From assembly GCA_949152475.1 (NCBI GenBank), contig OX424559.1, positions 30,423,119-30,487,118 of the forward strand: a DNA stretch of 64,000 bases, read 5' to 3'. Below the pieces are notes generated by a model. The model ran no database searches and was not told where the DNA came from. It worked only from the letters and a program-made list of their open reading frames with translations. Made by a program: the position numbers and the translations under genes. How positions within the stretch are numbered: position 1 is the stretch's first letter; each line of letters opens with the position of its first letter. This document shows positions 24,846 through 37,994 of this stretch, piece after piece. The stretch comes from Terebella lapidaria (lineage: Eukaryota; Annelida; Polychaeta; Terebellida; Terebellidae).

Positions 24846-27800
24846 TGAAGCAATCGCTCAAAGAGCTAGGACTTGGCAAAATAAAGTTAATGATCTTGAA
24901 GAGAGGTCTATAAACTAGCTAAAAAAACGTTCAGAGAGAGATTTGAATAGTTCTTTTTTTTTTAAATTATCTAGTTGATGTTAAGTAAGTTGTAATTGTG
25001 CAGTTATGCTATGAAAGACATGATCTTGTCATTTAGAGAGAAAAAACAAGTTTTGAGAGAGAGTTGAACCCAGGTCTGTGGATTCAGAGTCCTGAGCTCT
25101 ATGCACAGCGCCAACGTGGCCTACAGTGTAAAGTGGTGTATGTATTGTAACAGTTCCTCTATGGCAAATTACTGCTAAAAACCGGGAATGGGGCCAGTTC
25201 CTTTGCCGGTTCGTCACCCCCAGCAGTCCTAATATAAGGGAGCCTGTCGCTTGACACAGACTGTATTTAGACAAGAGTTTTAGGCTTTGTCATATCACTT
25301 GTACATCACTGAGTTAGAAAACCACTGAAATGTTGTTTGAGATCTGCATCTGGATACATATATGATATACTGTATTGCTATGCAACCGAGCGTGTGTATT
25401 TAGGACGGGACATGTCCACAGGGGGTAATCGTTTCTACAGCTTATTGGCGTGTGAACGGATTGAGAATCAGATTCACCCCACTGCTCTTTCTACTTTGAT
25501 ATCTCGGCGAGTTTTCAATCTATTCCAAATGTAAAAGGTGCATTATAAACTAGAAATAACACTGCAACTGACTGTATAAAAACTAAGTTAGAGATAAAAG
25601 AGATTAGAGTTTTGAGGGAGGGTTGAACACGGGTCTTTGGATTCAAAGTCTTACGCTCTATCCACTCCACCAACGTTGCCGACAGTGTGAATAAGTGTAT
25701 TCCATGTAACAGTTACTTTACGGTTTTCCAGCCTCCATAGTTATAGTTATGTAACGGTTTTTCAGTCGCCAAGACAACAGTTTTTAAGCTATGACCTTCA
25801 AAATCAATAGGCTTGTGCAGGAGTCTTATGCGCATCTTCTCTGAAAATTTCATGTCATTCCGACAAGGATTGCGCCCGCTGTCGTGCGAACAGACGGACA
25901 GAACACATATTTGATCGCTGAGCAACATACAACTGAAGCAATCGCTCAAAGAGCTAGGACTTGGCAAAATAAAGTTAATGATCTTGAAGAGAGGTCTATA
26001 AACTAGCTAAAAAAACGTTCTGATAGAGACTTGAATAGTTCTTTTTTTAAATTATCTAGTTGCTTTTAAGTAAGTTGTAATTGTGCAGTTATGCTATAAA
26101 AGACATGATCCTGTAAGTTAGAGAGAAAAAAACAAGTTTTGAGAGAGAGTTGAACCCGGGTCTGTGGATTCAAAGTCCTGAGCTCTATGCACATCACCAA
26201 AGTTGCCGACAGTGTGAAGTGGTGTATTTATTGTATGTACTGCTAAAAAACGGGAATGGGGCCGGTTCCTTTGCCGGTTCGTCACCCCCATCCGTCCTAA
26301 TATAAGGGAGCCTGTCGCTTGACACAGACTGTATTTAGACTAGAGTTTTAGGCTTTGTTATATCACTTGTACATCACTGAGTTAGAAAACCACTGAAATG
26401 TTGTTTGAGATCTGCATCTGGATACAAATATGATATACTGTATTGCTATGCAACCGAGCGTGTGTATTTAGGACGGGACATGTCCACAGGGGTTAATCAT
26501 TTCTACAGCTTATTGGCGTGTGAACGGATTGAGAATCAGATTCACCCCACTGCTCTTTCTACTTTGATATCTCGGCGAGTTTTCAATCTATTCCAAATGT
26601 AAAAGGTGCATTATAAACTAGAAATAACACTGCAGCTGACTGTATAAAAACTAAGTTAGAGATAAAAGAGATTTGAGTTTTGAGGGAGGGTTGAACACGG
26701 GTCTTTGGATTCAAAGTCTTACGCTCTATCCACTGCACCAACGTTGCCGACAGTGTGAAGAAGTGTATTCCATGTAACAGTTACTTTATGGTTTTCCAGC
26801 CTCCATAGTTATAGTTATGTAACGGTTTTTCAGTCGCCAAGACAACAGTTTTTAAGCTATGACCTTCAAAATCAATAGGCTTGTGCAGGAGTCTTATGTG
26901 CATCTTCTTTGAAAATTTCATGTCATTCCGACAAGGATTGCGCCCGCTATCGTGCGAACAGACGGACAGAACACATATTCGATCGCTGAGCAACATACAA
27001 CTGAAGCAATCGCTCAAAGAGCTAGGACTTGGCAAAATAAAGTAATGAACTTGAAGAGAAGTCTATAAACCAGCTTTGGTCTATAAACCCTAGCATCATA
27101 ACACTGTAATAACATTAAATTGTGCTGCTACATTCTTCAGAATTGAAAGCATGATCATGATCTTGTAAGTTACAGATGAAAAATTACAATGACAACAAGT
27201 GAACAAAACGAATAGAGACACTCGGTGAATACAAATCATGCCAGAATGGACTTAACACAGATGCATTATGATGCATGAAGGACACGATCATAATGGAACC
27301 AATGAGACACTGTTAAATGACTTTAAGGAATTCATAGTGAGAAATAATTAAGTATGATGACATAATAACGATAAAGATTACTCGTGCTACATTTATTTGC
27401 TGATTTTGTACACTACGAATGTGTTGTTTCGTTGTTTGGAATTGAATACATGATCTTTTAACGGAGAAAAAAAATAGTTCTGAGATAGTATTGAACCCGG
27501 GTCTGTGGATTCAAAGTCCTACGCTCTACGCTCAGCACTAACGTGGCTGGCGATGTGAAGTGGAGTGTTTCATATAGCAATGCTATTATCGTTTTCATGT
27601 AATGCTTTTCAGTAACGATTTTCTGTTGCCATGACAACAGTTTCAGAGCTATGATGTTCCAAATCAAAAGGGTTATGCGGACATTCCGTGCACATATTAT
27701 GTGAGAATTTCGTCAAAATCACACAAGAATCGACTGCACAGCAATGTGTTAAACTTTGGATCCGAACTTCCTGACCCCCATGTATTTCACCTGGAGTTTA

Positions 27801-29051
27801 AATCGTCAATTTTGATTCAACCGCTGTCGGTCATACATCAAAAGATGCAGAATTGGCCATAATAAAAGACGTGAACACTTTTGGAAGTGCAGGTGGAATG
27901 AAAGTGGAGTTATGACGATTTTTAATTTTGTGGTTTTTCAATGACCTTGGCGTCAATTCTTGACCTTTGACCTTGAGAAACAACAGGAATGTGCCGTTGT
28001 ACAGTGTGCATATGCTGTCAAAATTTCATAAGAATCCGACAAAAATTGACTGCACAGCAATGCATGAAACTTTTGATCCAGAAACTCCTGACCCCCGTCT
28101 TTCTAACCCGGAGTCAAAATCGTCAATTTTGATGCAACAGCTGTCGGCCATACATCAAAAGATGCAGAATTGGCCATAGTATTCGAGGCTAGAAATCTCG
28201 AAACTCCAGATAAAATATAACTGGACTTATTACGATTTTAAATTTTTTGGTTTTTGAACGACCTTGACGTCAATTTTTGACCTTTGACTTCCAGAAACGA
28301 AAGGCTTATGAGGAAGATCCGTGCACATGTTGTGTCAAAATTTCATGAAAATCTGACAAGAATTGCGCCCGCTATCGTGCGAACGGACGGACAGACAAAC
28401 ATACAAACAAACAAACAAACAAGATGAAGCAATCGCTCAAAGAGCTAGGACTTGGCAAAATAAAGTTAATGATCTTGAAGAGAAGTCTATAAACTAGCTT
28501 TGGTCTATAAACCCCTGCACCATAGTACTGTTATATATTTTTTTTTCAATTATTTATTTATCGTTAACTAAATTGTACGTTTACTAAATTGTGTTGTTAT
28601 TTTGTTTATGATTAAATGCATGATCATGATTCTGTAAGCTAAAAATAAAAAAAAAATAGTTTCAAGAGAGACTTGAACCCGGGTCTGTGGATTGAGAGTC
28701 GTACGCTCTATGCTCAGCACTAACGTGGCTGGCAGTTGGAGGAGGTGTCATCCACGTAACAACTCATGTATGGCTTTCCAATCTCCATAGGTTTAAGCAA
28801 TGTAACCGTTTTTTGGTCGCCAAGACAACAGTTTTTGAGCTATGATCTTCAAATTCAATAGGCTTATAAAGGAGTCTTATGCGCATCTTCTGTGTAAATT
28901 TGATGTCATTTAGACGAGGATTGCGGCCACTATCGTGCAAACTGACGGACAGACAAACAAACAAGCTGACTGACCAACATACTTGGCAAAAATGTATTTT
29001 GCCAAGTAATGACTGACCAACATACTTGGCAAAATTTATTTTGCCAAGTAA
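24846..29051. mobile_element. Family B composite 6: two hairpin-less units plus a type B unit split by a nested unit
   Basis: Units start at 24,846, 25,934 and 27,002. The first two lack hairpins. The third, type B, stops at 28,424 inside AACAAGA and resumes at about 29,010 with TGACTGACCAACATAC and its hairpin. A complete type C unit (28,425-29,009) lies between the two parts. tRNA-like blocks are near 25,065, 25,618, 26,148, 26,690 and 27,487 (minus strand). Confidence 0.7.
28425..29009. mobile_element. Nested type C family B unit
   Basis: This complete ~585-bp unit runs from TGAAGCAATCGCTC to the hairpin ending GCCAAGTAA. It sits inside the A|TGACTGACC site of the older unit 27,002-29,051, and both halves of that target are preserved without an obvious target duplication. 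This agrees with the Helitron/Helentron insertion mode. Its tRNA-like block is near 28,670-28,730 (minus strand). Confidence 0.75.
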
Positions 29052-32000
29052 TGAAGCAATCGCTCAAAGAGCTAGGACTTGGCAAAATAAAGTAATGAAC
29101 TTGAAGAGAAGTCTATAAACCAGCTTTGGTCTATGAACCCTTGCATCATAATACTGTAATAATATTAAATTGTGCTGCTACATTCTTCAGAATTGAAAGC
29201 ATGATCATGATCTTGTAAGTTACAGATGAAAAATTACAATGACAACAAGTGAACAAAACGAATAGAGACACTCGGTGAATACAAATCATGCCAGAATGGA
29301 CTTAACACAGATGCATTATGATGCATGAAGGACACGATCATAATGGAACCAATGAGACACTGTTAAATGACTTTAAGGAATTCATAGTGAGAAATAATTA
29401 AGTATGATGACATAATAACGATAAAGATTACTCGTGCTACATTTATTTGCTGATTTTGTACACTACGAATGTGTTGTTTCGTTGTTTGGAATTGAATACA
29501 TGATCTTTTAATGGAGAAAAAAAAATAGTTTTGAGATAGTATTGAACCCGGGTCTGTGGATTCAAAGTCCTGAGCTCTATGCACTGCACCAACATGACCC
29601 ACAGCTTGAAGTGGTGTATGTATTGTAACAGGTGCTTTAAAAACCGGGAATGGGGCCGGTTCGTCACCCCCAAAACTTTTGATATACAGGAGCCTGCTGC
29701 TTGACACAGACTGTATTTAGACATGAGTGTTAGACTTTATTGTACCAGTTGGACACCCCCGAGTCAGAAAACAAAAGAAACGTTGTTTGAGACTTGCATT
29801 TGGATACATATGATATACTCTACTACTAGGCAACCGAGTGTGTATATTTAGGATGAGACATGTCCACAGGGGGTAGTCGTTTCTACAGCTTATTGGCGTG
29901 TGAACGAATTGAGAATCAGATTCACCCAACTGTTCTTTCTACTTTGATATCTCGGCGAGTTTTCAATTTATTCCAAATGTGAAAAGTGCACCATAAACCA
30001 GAAATAACACTGAAGCTGGCTGCATGAAAAGTGAGTTGGAGATAAAAGAGTTTTGACGGAGGGTTGAACACGGGCCTGTGGATTCAAAGTCTTGCACTCT
30101 ATGCACAGCACCAACGCTGCCAACAGTATGAAACAGTGTATCTCATGTAACAGTTACTTTACAGTTTTCCAGCCTCCATAGTTATAGCTATGTAACGGTT
30201 TTTCAATCGCCAAGACAACAGTTTTTAAGCTATGACCATGAAAATCAATAGGCTTATGCAGGAGTCTCATGCGCATCTTCTGTAAAAATTTTACGTCATT
30301 CCGACAAGGATTGCGGCCGCTATCATGCGAACAGACGGACAGCACACATATTTGATCGCTGAGCAACATACAACTGAAGCAATCGCTCAAAGAGCTAGGA
30401 CTTGGCAAAATAAAGTAATGAACTTGAAAAGAAGTCTATAATAAACCAGCTAAAAAACGTTTTGAGAGAGACTTGAATAGTTTTTTCTAGTTGCTGTTAA
30501 GTAAGTTGTACATGTATTAAATTGTGCAGTTATGCTATAAAAGAAATGATCCTGTAAGTTAGAGAGAAAAAAAAAAGTTTTGAGATAGAGTTGAACCCGG
30601 GTCCGTGGATTGAAAGTCCTGAGCTCTATGCACAGCACCAACCTGGCCCACAGCGTCAAGTGGTGTATGTATTGTAACAGGTCCTCTATGGCAAGTTACT
30701 GCTAAAAACCGGGAATGGGACCCGTTTGCTCCGCCGGTTGATCACCCCCAATAGTTCTGATATAAAGTGGCCTGTCGTTTGACACAGACTGTATTAAGAG
30801 TAGAGTTTTAGGCTTTGTTATATCACTAGTACATCACTGAGTCAGAAAACCACCAAAATGTTGTTTGAGATCTGCATTTGGATACATATATGATATACTG
30901 TATTACTACGCAACCGAGTTTTGTATATTCAGGAGATAACACAGATGCGCTATGATGCATGAAAGACATGATCATAATGGAACCAATGAGACACTGTAAA
31001 TGACTTGGAAAAATATATACCAAGAAATAATTGAGTGTGATGACATAGAATTGACGAAGATTACTGCTGCTATATATATTTGCTGAATTTGTACACTACG
31101 AATGTGTTGTTTCCTTGTTTGGAATTGAATACATGATCTCATAATGGAGAAAAAAAAATAGTTTTGAGATAGTATTGAACCTGGGTTTGTGGATTCAAAG
31201 TCCTACACTCTACGCTCAGCACTAACGTGGCTGGCGATGTGAAGTGGAGTGTTTCATATAGCAATGCTATTATCGTTTTCATGTAATGCTTTTCAGTAAC
31301 GATTTTCTGTTGCCGTGACAACAGTTTCAGAGCTATGATGTTCCAAATCAAAAGAGTTATGCGGACATTCCGTGCACATATTATGTGAGAATTTCGTCAA
31401 AATCACACAAGAATCGACTGCACAGCAATGTGTTAAACTTTGGATCTGAAATTCCTGACCCCCATGTATTTCACCTGGAGTTTAAATCGTCAATTTTGAT
31501 TCAACCGCTGTCGGTCATACATCAAATGATGCAGAATTGGCCATAGTAAAAGACGTGAACACTTTTGGAAGTGCAGGTGGAATGAAAGTGGAGTTATGAC
31601 GATTTTTAATTTTGTGGTTTTTCAATGACCTTGGCGTTAATTCTTGACCTTTGACCTTGAGAAACAACAGGAATGTGCCGTTATAATGTGTGCATATGCT
31701 GTCAAAATTTCATAAGAATCCGACAAAAATTGACTGCACAGCAATGCATAAAACTTTTGATGCAGAAACTCCTGACCCCCGTCTTTTTAACCCGGAGTCA
31801 AAATCGTCAATTTTGATGCAACAGCTGTCGGCCATACATCAAAAGATGCAGAATTGGCCATAGTATTCGATGCTAGAAATCTCGAAACTCCAGATAAAAT
31901 ATAACTGGACTTATTACGATTTTAAATTTTTTGGTTTTTGAACGACCTTGACGTCAATTTTTGACCTTTGACCTTCAGAAACGAAAGGCTTATGAGGAAG

Positions 32001-32207
32001 ATCCTTGCACATGTTGTGTCAAAATTTCATGAAAATCCGACAAGGATTGCGCCCGCTATCGTGCGAACGGACGGACAGACAAACATACAAACAAACAAAC
32101 AAACAAGATGACTGACCAACATACTTGGCAAAATTTATTTTGCCAAGTAACAAGATGACTGACCAACATACTTGGCAAAATTTATTTTGCCAAGTAATGA
32201 AGCAATC
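29052..32207. mobile_element. Family B composite 7: chimeric hairpin-less unit plus type B unit with two stacked 3' ends
   Basis: Units start at 29,052 (1,323 bp; begins like type B, ends like type A) and 30,375 (1,833 bp; begins like type A, ends like type B). At the end, two hairpins stand 47 bp apart (32,122-32,149 and about 32,170-32,196). The second is the orphan 3' end of another interrupted unit. tRNA-like blocks are near 29,540, 30,060, 30,590 and 31,176 (minus strand). Confidence 0.65.
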
Positions 32208-33633
32208 GCTCAAAGAGCTAGGACTTGGCAAAATAAAGTAATGAACTTGAAGAGAAGTCTATAAACCAGCTTTGGTCTATGAACCCTTGCATCATAATAC
32301 TGTAATAATATTAAATTGTGCTGCTACATTCTTCAGAATTGAAAGCATGATCATGATCTTGTAAGTTACAGATGAAAAATTACAATGACAACAAGTGAAC
32401 AAAACGAATAGAGACACTCGGTGAATACAAATCATGCCAGAATGGACTTAACACAGATGCATTATGATGCATGAAAGACACGATCATAATGGAACCAATG
32501 AGACACTGTTAAATGACTTTAAGGAATTCATAGTGAGAAATAATTAAGTATGATGACATAATAACGATAAAGATTACTCGTGCTACATTTATTTGCTGAT
32601 CTTGTACACTACGAATGTGTTGTTTCGTTGTTTGGAATTGAATACATGATCTTTTAATGGAGAAAAAAAAATAGTTTTGAGATAGTATTGAACCCGGGTC
32701 TGTGGATTCAAAGTCCTACGCTCTACGCTCAGCACTAACGTGGCTGGCGATGTGAAGCGGAGTGTTTCATATAGCAATGCTATTATCGTTTTCATGTAAT
32801 GCTTTTCAGTAACGATTTTCTGTTGCCGTGACAACAGTTTCAGAGCTATGATGTTCCAAATCAAAAGGGTTATGCGGACATTCCGTGCACATATTATGTG
32901 AGAATTTCGTCAAAATCACACAAGAATCGACCGCACAGCAATGTGTTAAACTTTGGATCCGAACTTCCTGACCCCCATGTATTTCACCTGGAGTTTAAAT
33001 CGTCAATTTTGATTCAACTGCTGTCGGTCATACACCAAATGATGCAGAATTGACCATAATAAAAGACGTTAACACTTTTGGAAGTGCAGGTGGAATGAAA
33101 GTGGAGTTATGGCCATTTTTATTTTTTTTTGTTTTTCAATGACCTTGGCGTTAATTCTTGACTTTTGACCTTGAGAAACAACAGGAATATGCCGACGTCT
33201 GGTGTGCATATGCTGTGAAAATTTCATAAGAATCCGACAAGAATTGACTGCACAGCAATGCATGAAACTTTTGATCCAGAAACTCCTGACCCCCGTCTTT
33301 TTAACCTGGAGTCAAAATCGTCAATTTTGATGCAACAGCTGTCGGCCATACATCAAAAGATGCAGAATTGGCCATGGTAATCGATGCAAGAAATCTCGAA
33401 AGTCCAGATAAAATATACTTGGAGTTATTACGATTTTTAATTTTTTGGTTTTTCAATGACCTTGGCGTCAATTTTCGACCTTTGACCTTCAGAAACGAAA
33501 GGCTTATGCGGAAGCTGCTTGCGCATATTGTGTGAAAATTTCATGGAAATGCGACAAGAATTGCGCCCGCTATCGTCATAACAGACTGACAGACAAACAT
33601 ACAAACAAACAAACAAACAAACAAACAAACAAA
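32208..33633. mobile_element. Family B type B unit cut in its (CAAA)n tract
   Basis: A 1,426-bp type B unit runs up to the microsatellite at 33,600-33,633, where the next unit begins. Its own hairpin is probably one of the orphan 3' ends at 37,838-37,994. The tRNA-like block is near 32,686-32,745 (minus strand). Confidence 0.65.
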
Positions 33634-35332
33634 TGAAGCAATCGCTCAGAGAGCTAGGACTTGGCAAAATAAAGTATTGAACTGGAAAAGAAGTCTATAC
33701 ACTAGCTTTTACACTAGCTTGATACAGTTATTAAGTTGTGTTGTTATGTTGTTTAGAATGAAATTCATGATCATGATTGTGTAAGTTGAAAATAAAAATA
33801 AAATAATTTCAAGAGAGATTTGAACCCGGGTCTGTGGATTGAAAGTCCTGAGCTCTATGCACAGCACCAACCTGGCCCACAGCGTCAAGTGGTGTATGTT
33901 ACGGCAAGTTACTGCTAGAAACCGGGAATGGGGCCGGTTTCCTCCGCCGGTTGATCACCCCCAATAGTTCTGATATAAAGTGGCCTGTCGTTTGACACAG
34001 ACTGTATTAAGAGTAGAGTTTTAGGCTTTGTTATATCACTAGTAGTTCACTGAGTCAGAAAACCACCGATATGTTGTTTGAGACCTGCATTTGGATACAT
34101 ATATGATATACTGTATTAATACGCAACCGAGTGTGTATATTCAGGAATTAACACAGATGCGCTATGATGCATGAAACACATGATCATAATGGAACCAATT
34201 AGACACTGTAAATGACTTGGAAAAATATATACCAAGAAATAATTGAGTGTGATGACATAGAAATGACGAAGATTAACGTTACTGCTGCTATATATATTTG
34301 CTGAATTTGTACACTACGAGTGTGTTGTTTCCTTGTTTGGAATTGAATACATGATCTCATAATGGAGAAAAAAAATAGTTTTGAGATAGTATTGAACCCG
34401 GGTTTGTGGATTCAAAGTCCTACACTCTACGCTCAGCACTAACGTGGCTGGCGATGTGAAGCAGAGTGTTTCATATAGCAATGCTATTATCGGTTTCATG
34501 TAATGCTTTTCAGTAACGATTTTCTGTTGCCGTGACAACAGTTTGAGAGCTATGATGTTCCAAATCAAAAGGGTTATGCGGACATTCCGTGCACATATTA
34601 TGTGAGAATTTCGTCAAAATCACACAAGAATCGACCGCACAGCAATGTGTTAAACTTTGGATCCGAAATTCCTGACCCCCATTTATTTCACCTGGAGTTT
34701 AAATCGTCAATTTTGACTCAACCGCTGTCGGTCATACATCAAATGATGCAGAATTGGCCATAATAAAAGACGTAAACACTTTTGGAAGTGCAAGTGGAAT
34801 GAAAGTGGAGTAATGACGCTTTTTAATTTTTTGGTTTTTCAATGACCTTGGCTTTAATTCTTGACCTTTGACCTTGAGAAACAACAGGAATATGCCGTTA
34901 TACTGTGTGCATATGCTGTCAAAATTTCATAAGAATCCGACAAAAATTGACTGCACAGCAATGCATGAAACTTTTGATCCAGAAACTCCTGACCCCCGTC
35001 TTTTTAACCTGGAGTCAAAATCGTCAATTTTGATGCAACAGCTGTCGGCCATACATCAAAAGATGCAGAATTGGCCATAGTAATCGATGCAAGAAATCTC
35101 GAAAGTCCAGACAAAATATACTTGGAGTTATTACGATTTTAATTTTTTTGGTTTTTCAATGACCTTGGCGTCAATTTTTGACCTTTGACTTTCAGAAACG
35201 AAAGGCTTATGCGGAAGCTGCTTGCGCATATTGTGTGAAAATTTCATGAAAATGCGACAAGAATTGCGCCCGCTATCGTCATAACAGACGGACAGACAAA
35301 CATACAAACAAACAAACAAACAAACAAACAAA
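33634..35332. mobile_element. Last family B unit, interrupted by family A copy 3
   Basis: A 1.7-kb chimeric unit carries tRNA-like blocks near 33,820 and 34,390 (minus strand), a type B tandem core and a (CAAA)n tract at about 35,302-35,330. The family A element starts inside that tract. The sequence that would continue it (ACAAACAAGATGACTGACC plus hairpin) reappears at 37,838, right after family A copy 3. Confidence 0.7.
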
Positions 35333-37837
35333 AAATCGGCCATAGGCCAACACTTGACGAAATTATTTACACATTTGTTTACATTTAAAACATTTACACA
35401 GAATTTACTCATTGAAACGATTTACTGAACAACTCATAGCATTAGAAATTGACACATTTAAGACACCTCCTGAGCATCACCCAGCAGTAGAATTCACAAT
35501 TTTAGAAATTAGACAAGAGTTGCTTCATTTACACAGTGACATTGGCCTTAATACTTGTCCCTGAATTCTGAATTTGCAAAAATTTGTTAGAATTAATATT
35601 GCACAACTCCTGAGCAGACATACATATATGACGTCTCCTGAGCAAGACCCAGCCATTTGAGACTGACTCATTTAAAACATCCAATCGATGTGTGTATCAA
35701 CATAGTATATACTGCTAACAGCACAAAATTTTGATGATGTTAATATAAAAAAAATCATAAAATATAGTATTGCTATTAATGTTCGTTACTACAACTTGGT
35801 AACTTTCATATCATGATGCTGCATCTTTGGAGAACCATCTAATGAATTCAAGCAGATCGTGATGGCCGTTTTTGTATGCCATACTGGTATTATATGACAG
35901 AGGCGACGACAATTTTCGCACGCCATAATGCCCATATTCGTACCAAATGATCATTCAAACAGTGTATATTCATAATATATCATAACACATTGCAAAAAGT
36001 TCTTGGATAACCACTATAATAGATTATAATGGTACTGGATATTCTCAAAAAAAACCAAAGAGCAAAAAAAATATTTACCAGCAGGTAGACTCCAACCCGC
36101 AGAGTCAAAAGCCTACGTGTTAGAGAGCGAGCACTGTAACCACTCGGCCACCGAGCCATCATACAACTTGTTGCCGTATTCCCTTCCCCATGGAGAACAA
36201 CTTTTACTGTGCATGTATGACCGGATGCATGTCGGCATGACTGCACGAAGAAATCGATCCCAAAATGACTGTAACTTTATAACCCAAACTAATATTGATA
36301 ACCAACTTTCACAGTCAACTCAATTGGAGAATTAGAGCAAGAAAAGTCCACATTTCATATTTGTGTATTCAAATCTGCATAAAACATTTCATATTTCCTA
36401 TAAATTGGCAACTTATGTTAGGTAATTTTGCGGCCACTACTCTAGGGCTACCACTATGCAACTTGCACATGACCCCCAGATTTTCGGCATCGGGCGATAA
36501 TCGGGAGTTTTGGTCGTACGACCATCGCACATACACCATTTGACGCCGAATTGACCATACAAAAATACAAAAATACTGACAAAAATTAATGTTGATCGAA
36601 AGTGGAGTTATTGCGATTTTTCGATTTTGACCTTTTACATGACCTTGACCTTAATTTTCGACCTTGAGTTAAGAAACTCCACAGATTTGTTCAATTTGAT
36701 AAGGCACAACTCTTGAGTAAAAATCAATAACACATATAAGAACATGGCCTCGCAATATGGGGTTGAAGTTGCGAGACATGAAACCATAAAATCAAGACCC
36801 TCAAATTTTCGACCCGGACCGAAAATCGGGAATTTTGGTCGTACGACCATCGGGCATGCACCACAGGACGTGGAATTGACCATAAAAAAATATAAAAATA
36901 CTCAGAAAAATTAACATTGAATAGAAACGGAGTTATTGCGATTTTTCGACTTTTACCTTTACTATGACTTTAACTGTAATTCTTGATCTTGAGTCCTACA
37001 CCTTCACACATATGTTTAGTGTGATAAGACACACCTACTGATTAAAAATCAGCAACTTATATTAGAATCTGACTCCACAATAACGGTTTGAATATTGCAC
37101 AAAATACAAATGATCTCAAAACCCCCAAATGTTCGACCTTGGGCGATAATCGAGAGTTTTGGTCGTACAACCATCGGATAGACGTCAGCTGATGTCGAAT
37201 TGACCAAATAAAAATATAAAAATGTTTAGAAAAATTAATTTTGATTAGAAGCGAAGTTATTGTGATTTTTCGATTTTGACCTTTACTATGACCTTAACTC
37301 TAATTCTTAACCTTGAGTCCTATAACTTAACAATTGTGTTTTGTGTGATAAGGCACAACTTCTGAGTGAAAATCAGCAACATATATCAGGAATTTGCTCT
37401 ATAATATGGTTTTGAATATTGCGAGGCAGGAAAAAACCTAAATTCGTGACCCCCAAATTTTCGACCTGGACCGAAAATCGGGAGTTTTGGTCATACGACC
37501 ATCAGGCATACATTATATGATGCGGAATTGACCATAGAAAAATATAAAAATACCTAGAAAAAATAATATTGATTAGAAACGGAGTTATTTCGATTTTTTG
37601 ATTTTGACATTTTCTTTGACCTTGACCTCAATTTTTGACCTTGACCTCCCAAAAATGAACTCATCCATCTATATTTGATTGCACATCTTCTGACCTATTT
37701 CCATGATTCTACAATCAAAATTGTGACCTGTGGAGCGCTAACACACAAACAAACACACAAACAAACAAGCAAACAAACAAACAGACAGACAAACGCGACT
37801 GACCAACATACTTGACGAAATTTAATTTCGTCAAGTA
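35333..37837. mobile_element. HINE-like family A, copy 3 (complete)
   Basis: This copy is collinear with 4,627-7,130: a 5' GGCCATAGGCC/ACACTTGACGAAAT end, the tRNA-like block (36,079-36,160, minus strand), the 322-bp tandem core from about 36,460, a CAAA/CACA microsatellite (37,740-37,796) and a hairpin at 37,809-37,837. Small indels separate the copies, for example a missing TGAAATTTTA-like stretch near 35,627. It interrupts the (CAAA)n tract of a family B unit. Confidence 0.75.
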
Positions 37838-37994
37838 ACAAACAAGATGACTGACCAACATACTTGGCAAAATTTATTTTGCCAAGTAACAAGATGACTG
37901 ACCAACATACTTGGCAAAATTTATTTTGCCAAGTAACAAACAAACAAACAAGATGACTGACCAACATACTTGGCAAAATTTATTTTGCCAAGTA
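37838..37994. other. Three stacked family B 3' ends
   Basis: The motif AAGATGACTGACCAACA plus the hairpin TACTTGGCAAAAT/ATTTTGCCAAGTA occurs three times. The hairpins are at 37,861-37,888, 37,908-37,935 and 37,967-37,994. They differ in how much (CAAA)n precedes them, as expected for tails cut off from interrupted units upstream. Confidence 0.75.

Noticed and set aside
7683..26602. A 65-codon plus-strand frame repeated ten times (starting MRSASGY)
   Set aside because: The copies differ mainly by amino-acid-changing substitutions, few are silent, and the frame lies inside recently copied units. Nucleotide identity explains the similarity and there is no sign of protein-level selection.
8059..30408. 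An 84-codon minus-strand frame repeated in most units (starting xPSPSSLSDCF)
   Set aside because: It begins with TTG instead of ATG and runs across the junction between two units into the tRNA-side tail. It is a product of the array.
7244..35332. CRISPR array
   Set aside because: Units are 0.56-1.8 kb with diverged internal deletions, no short repeat/unique spacer pattern and no cas genes; the context is eukaryotic.
4421..37976. Short frames rich in CLFVCLFVC
   Set aside because: They are translations of (CAAA)n and (CAGA)n microsatellites near the hairpin ends.
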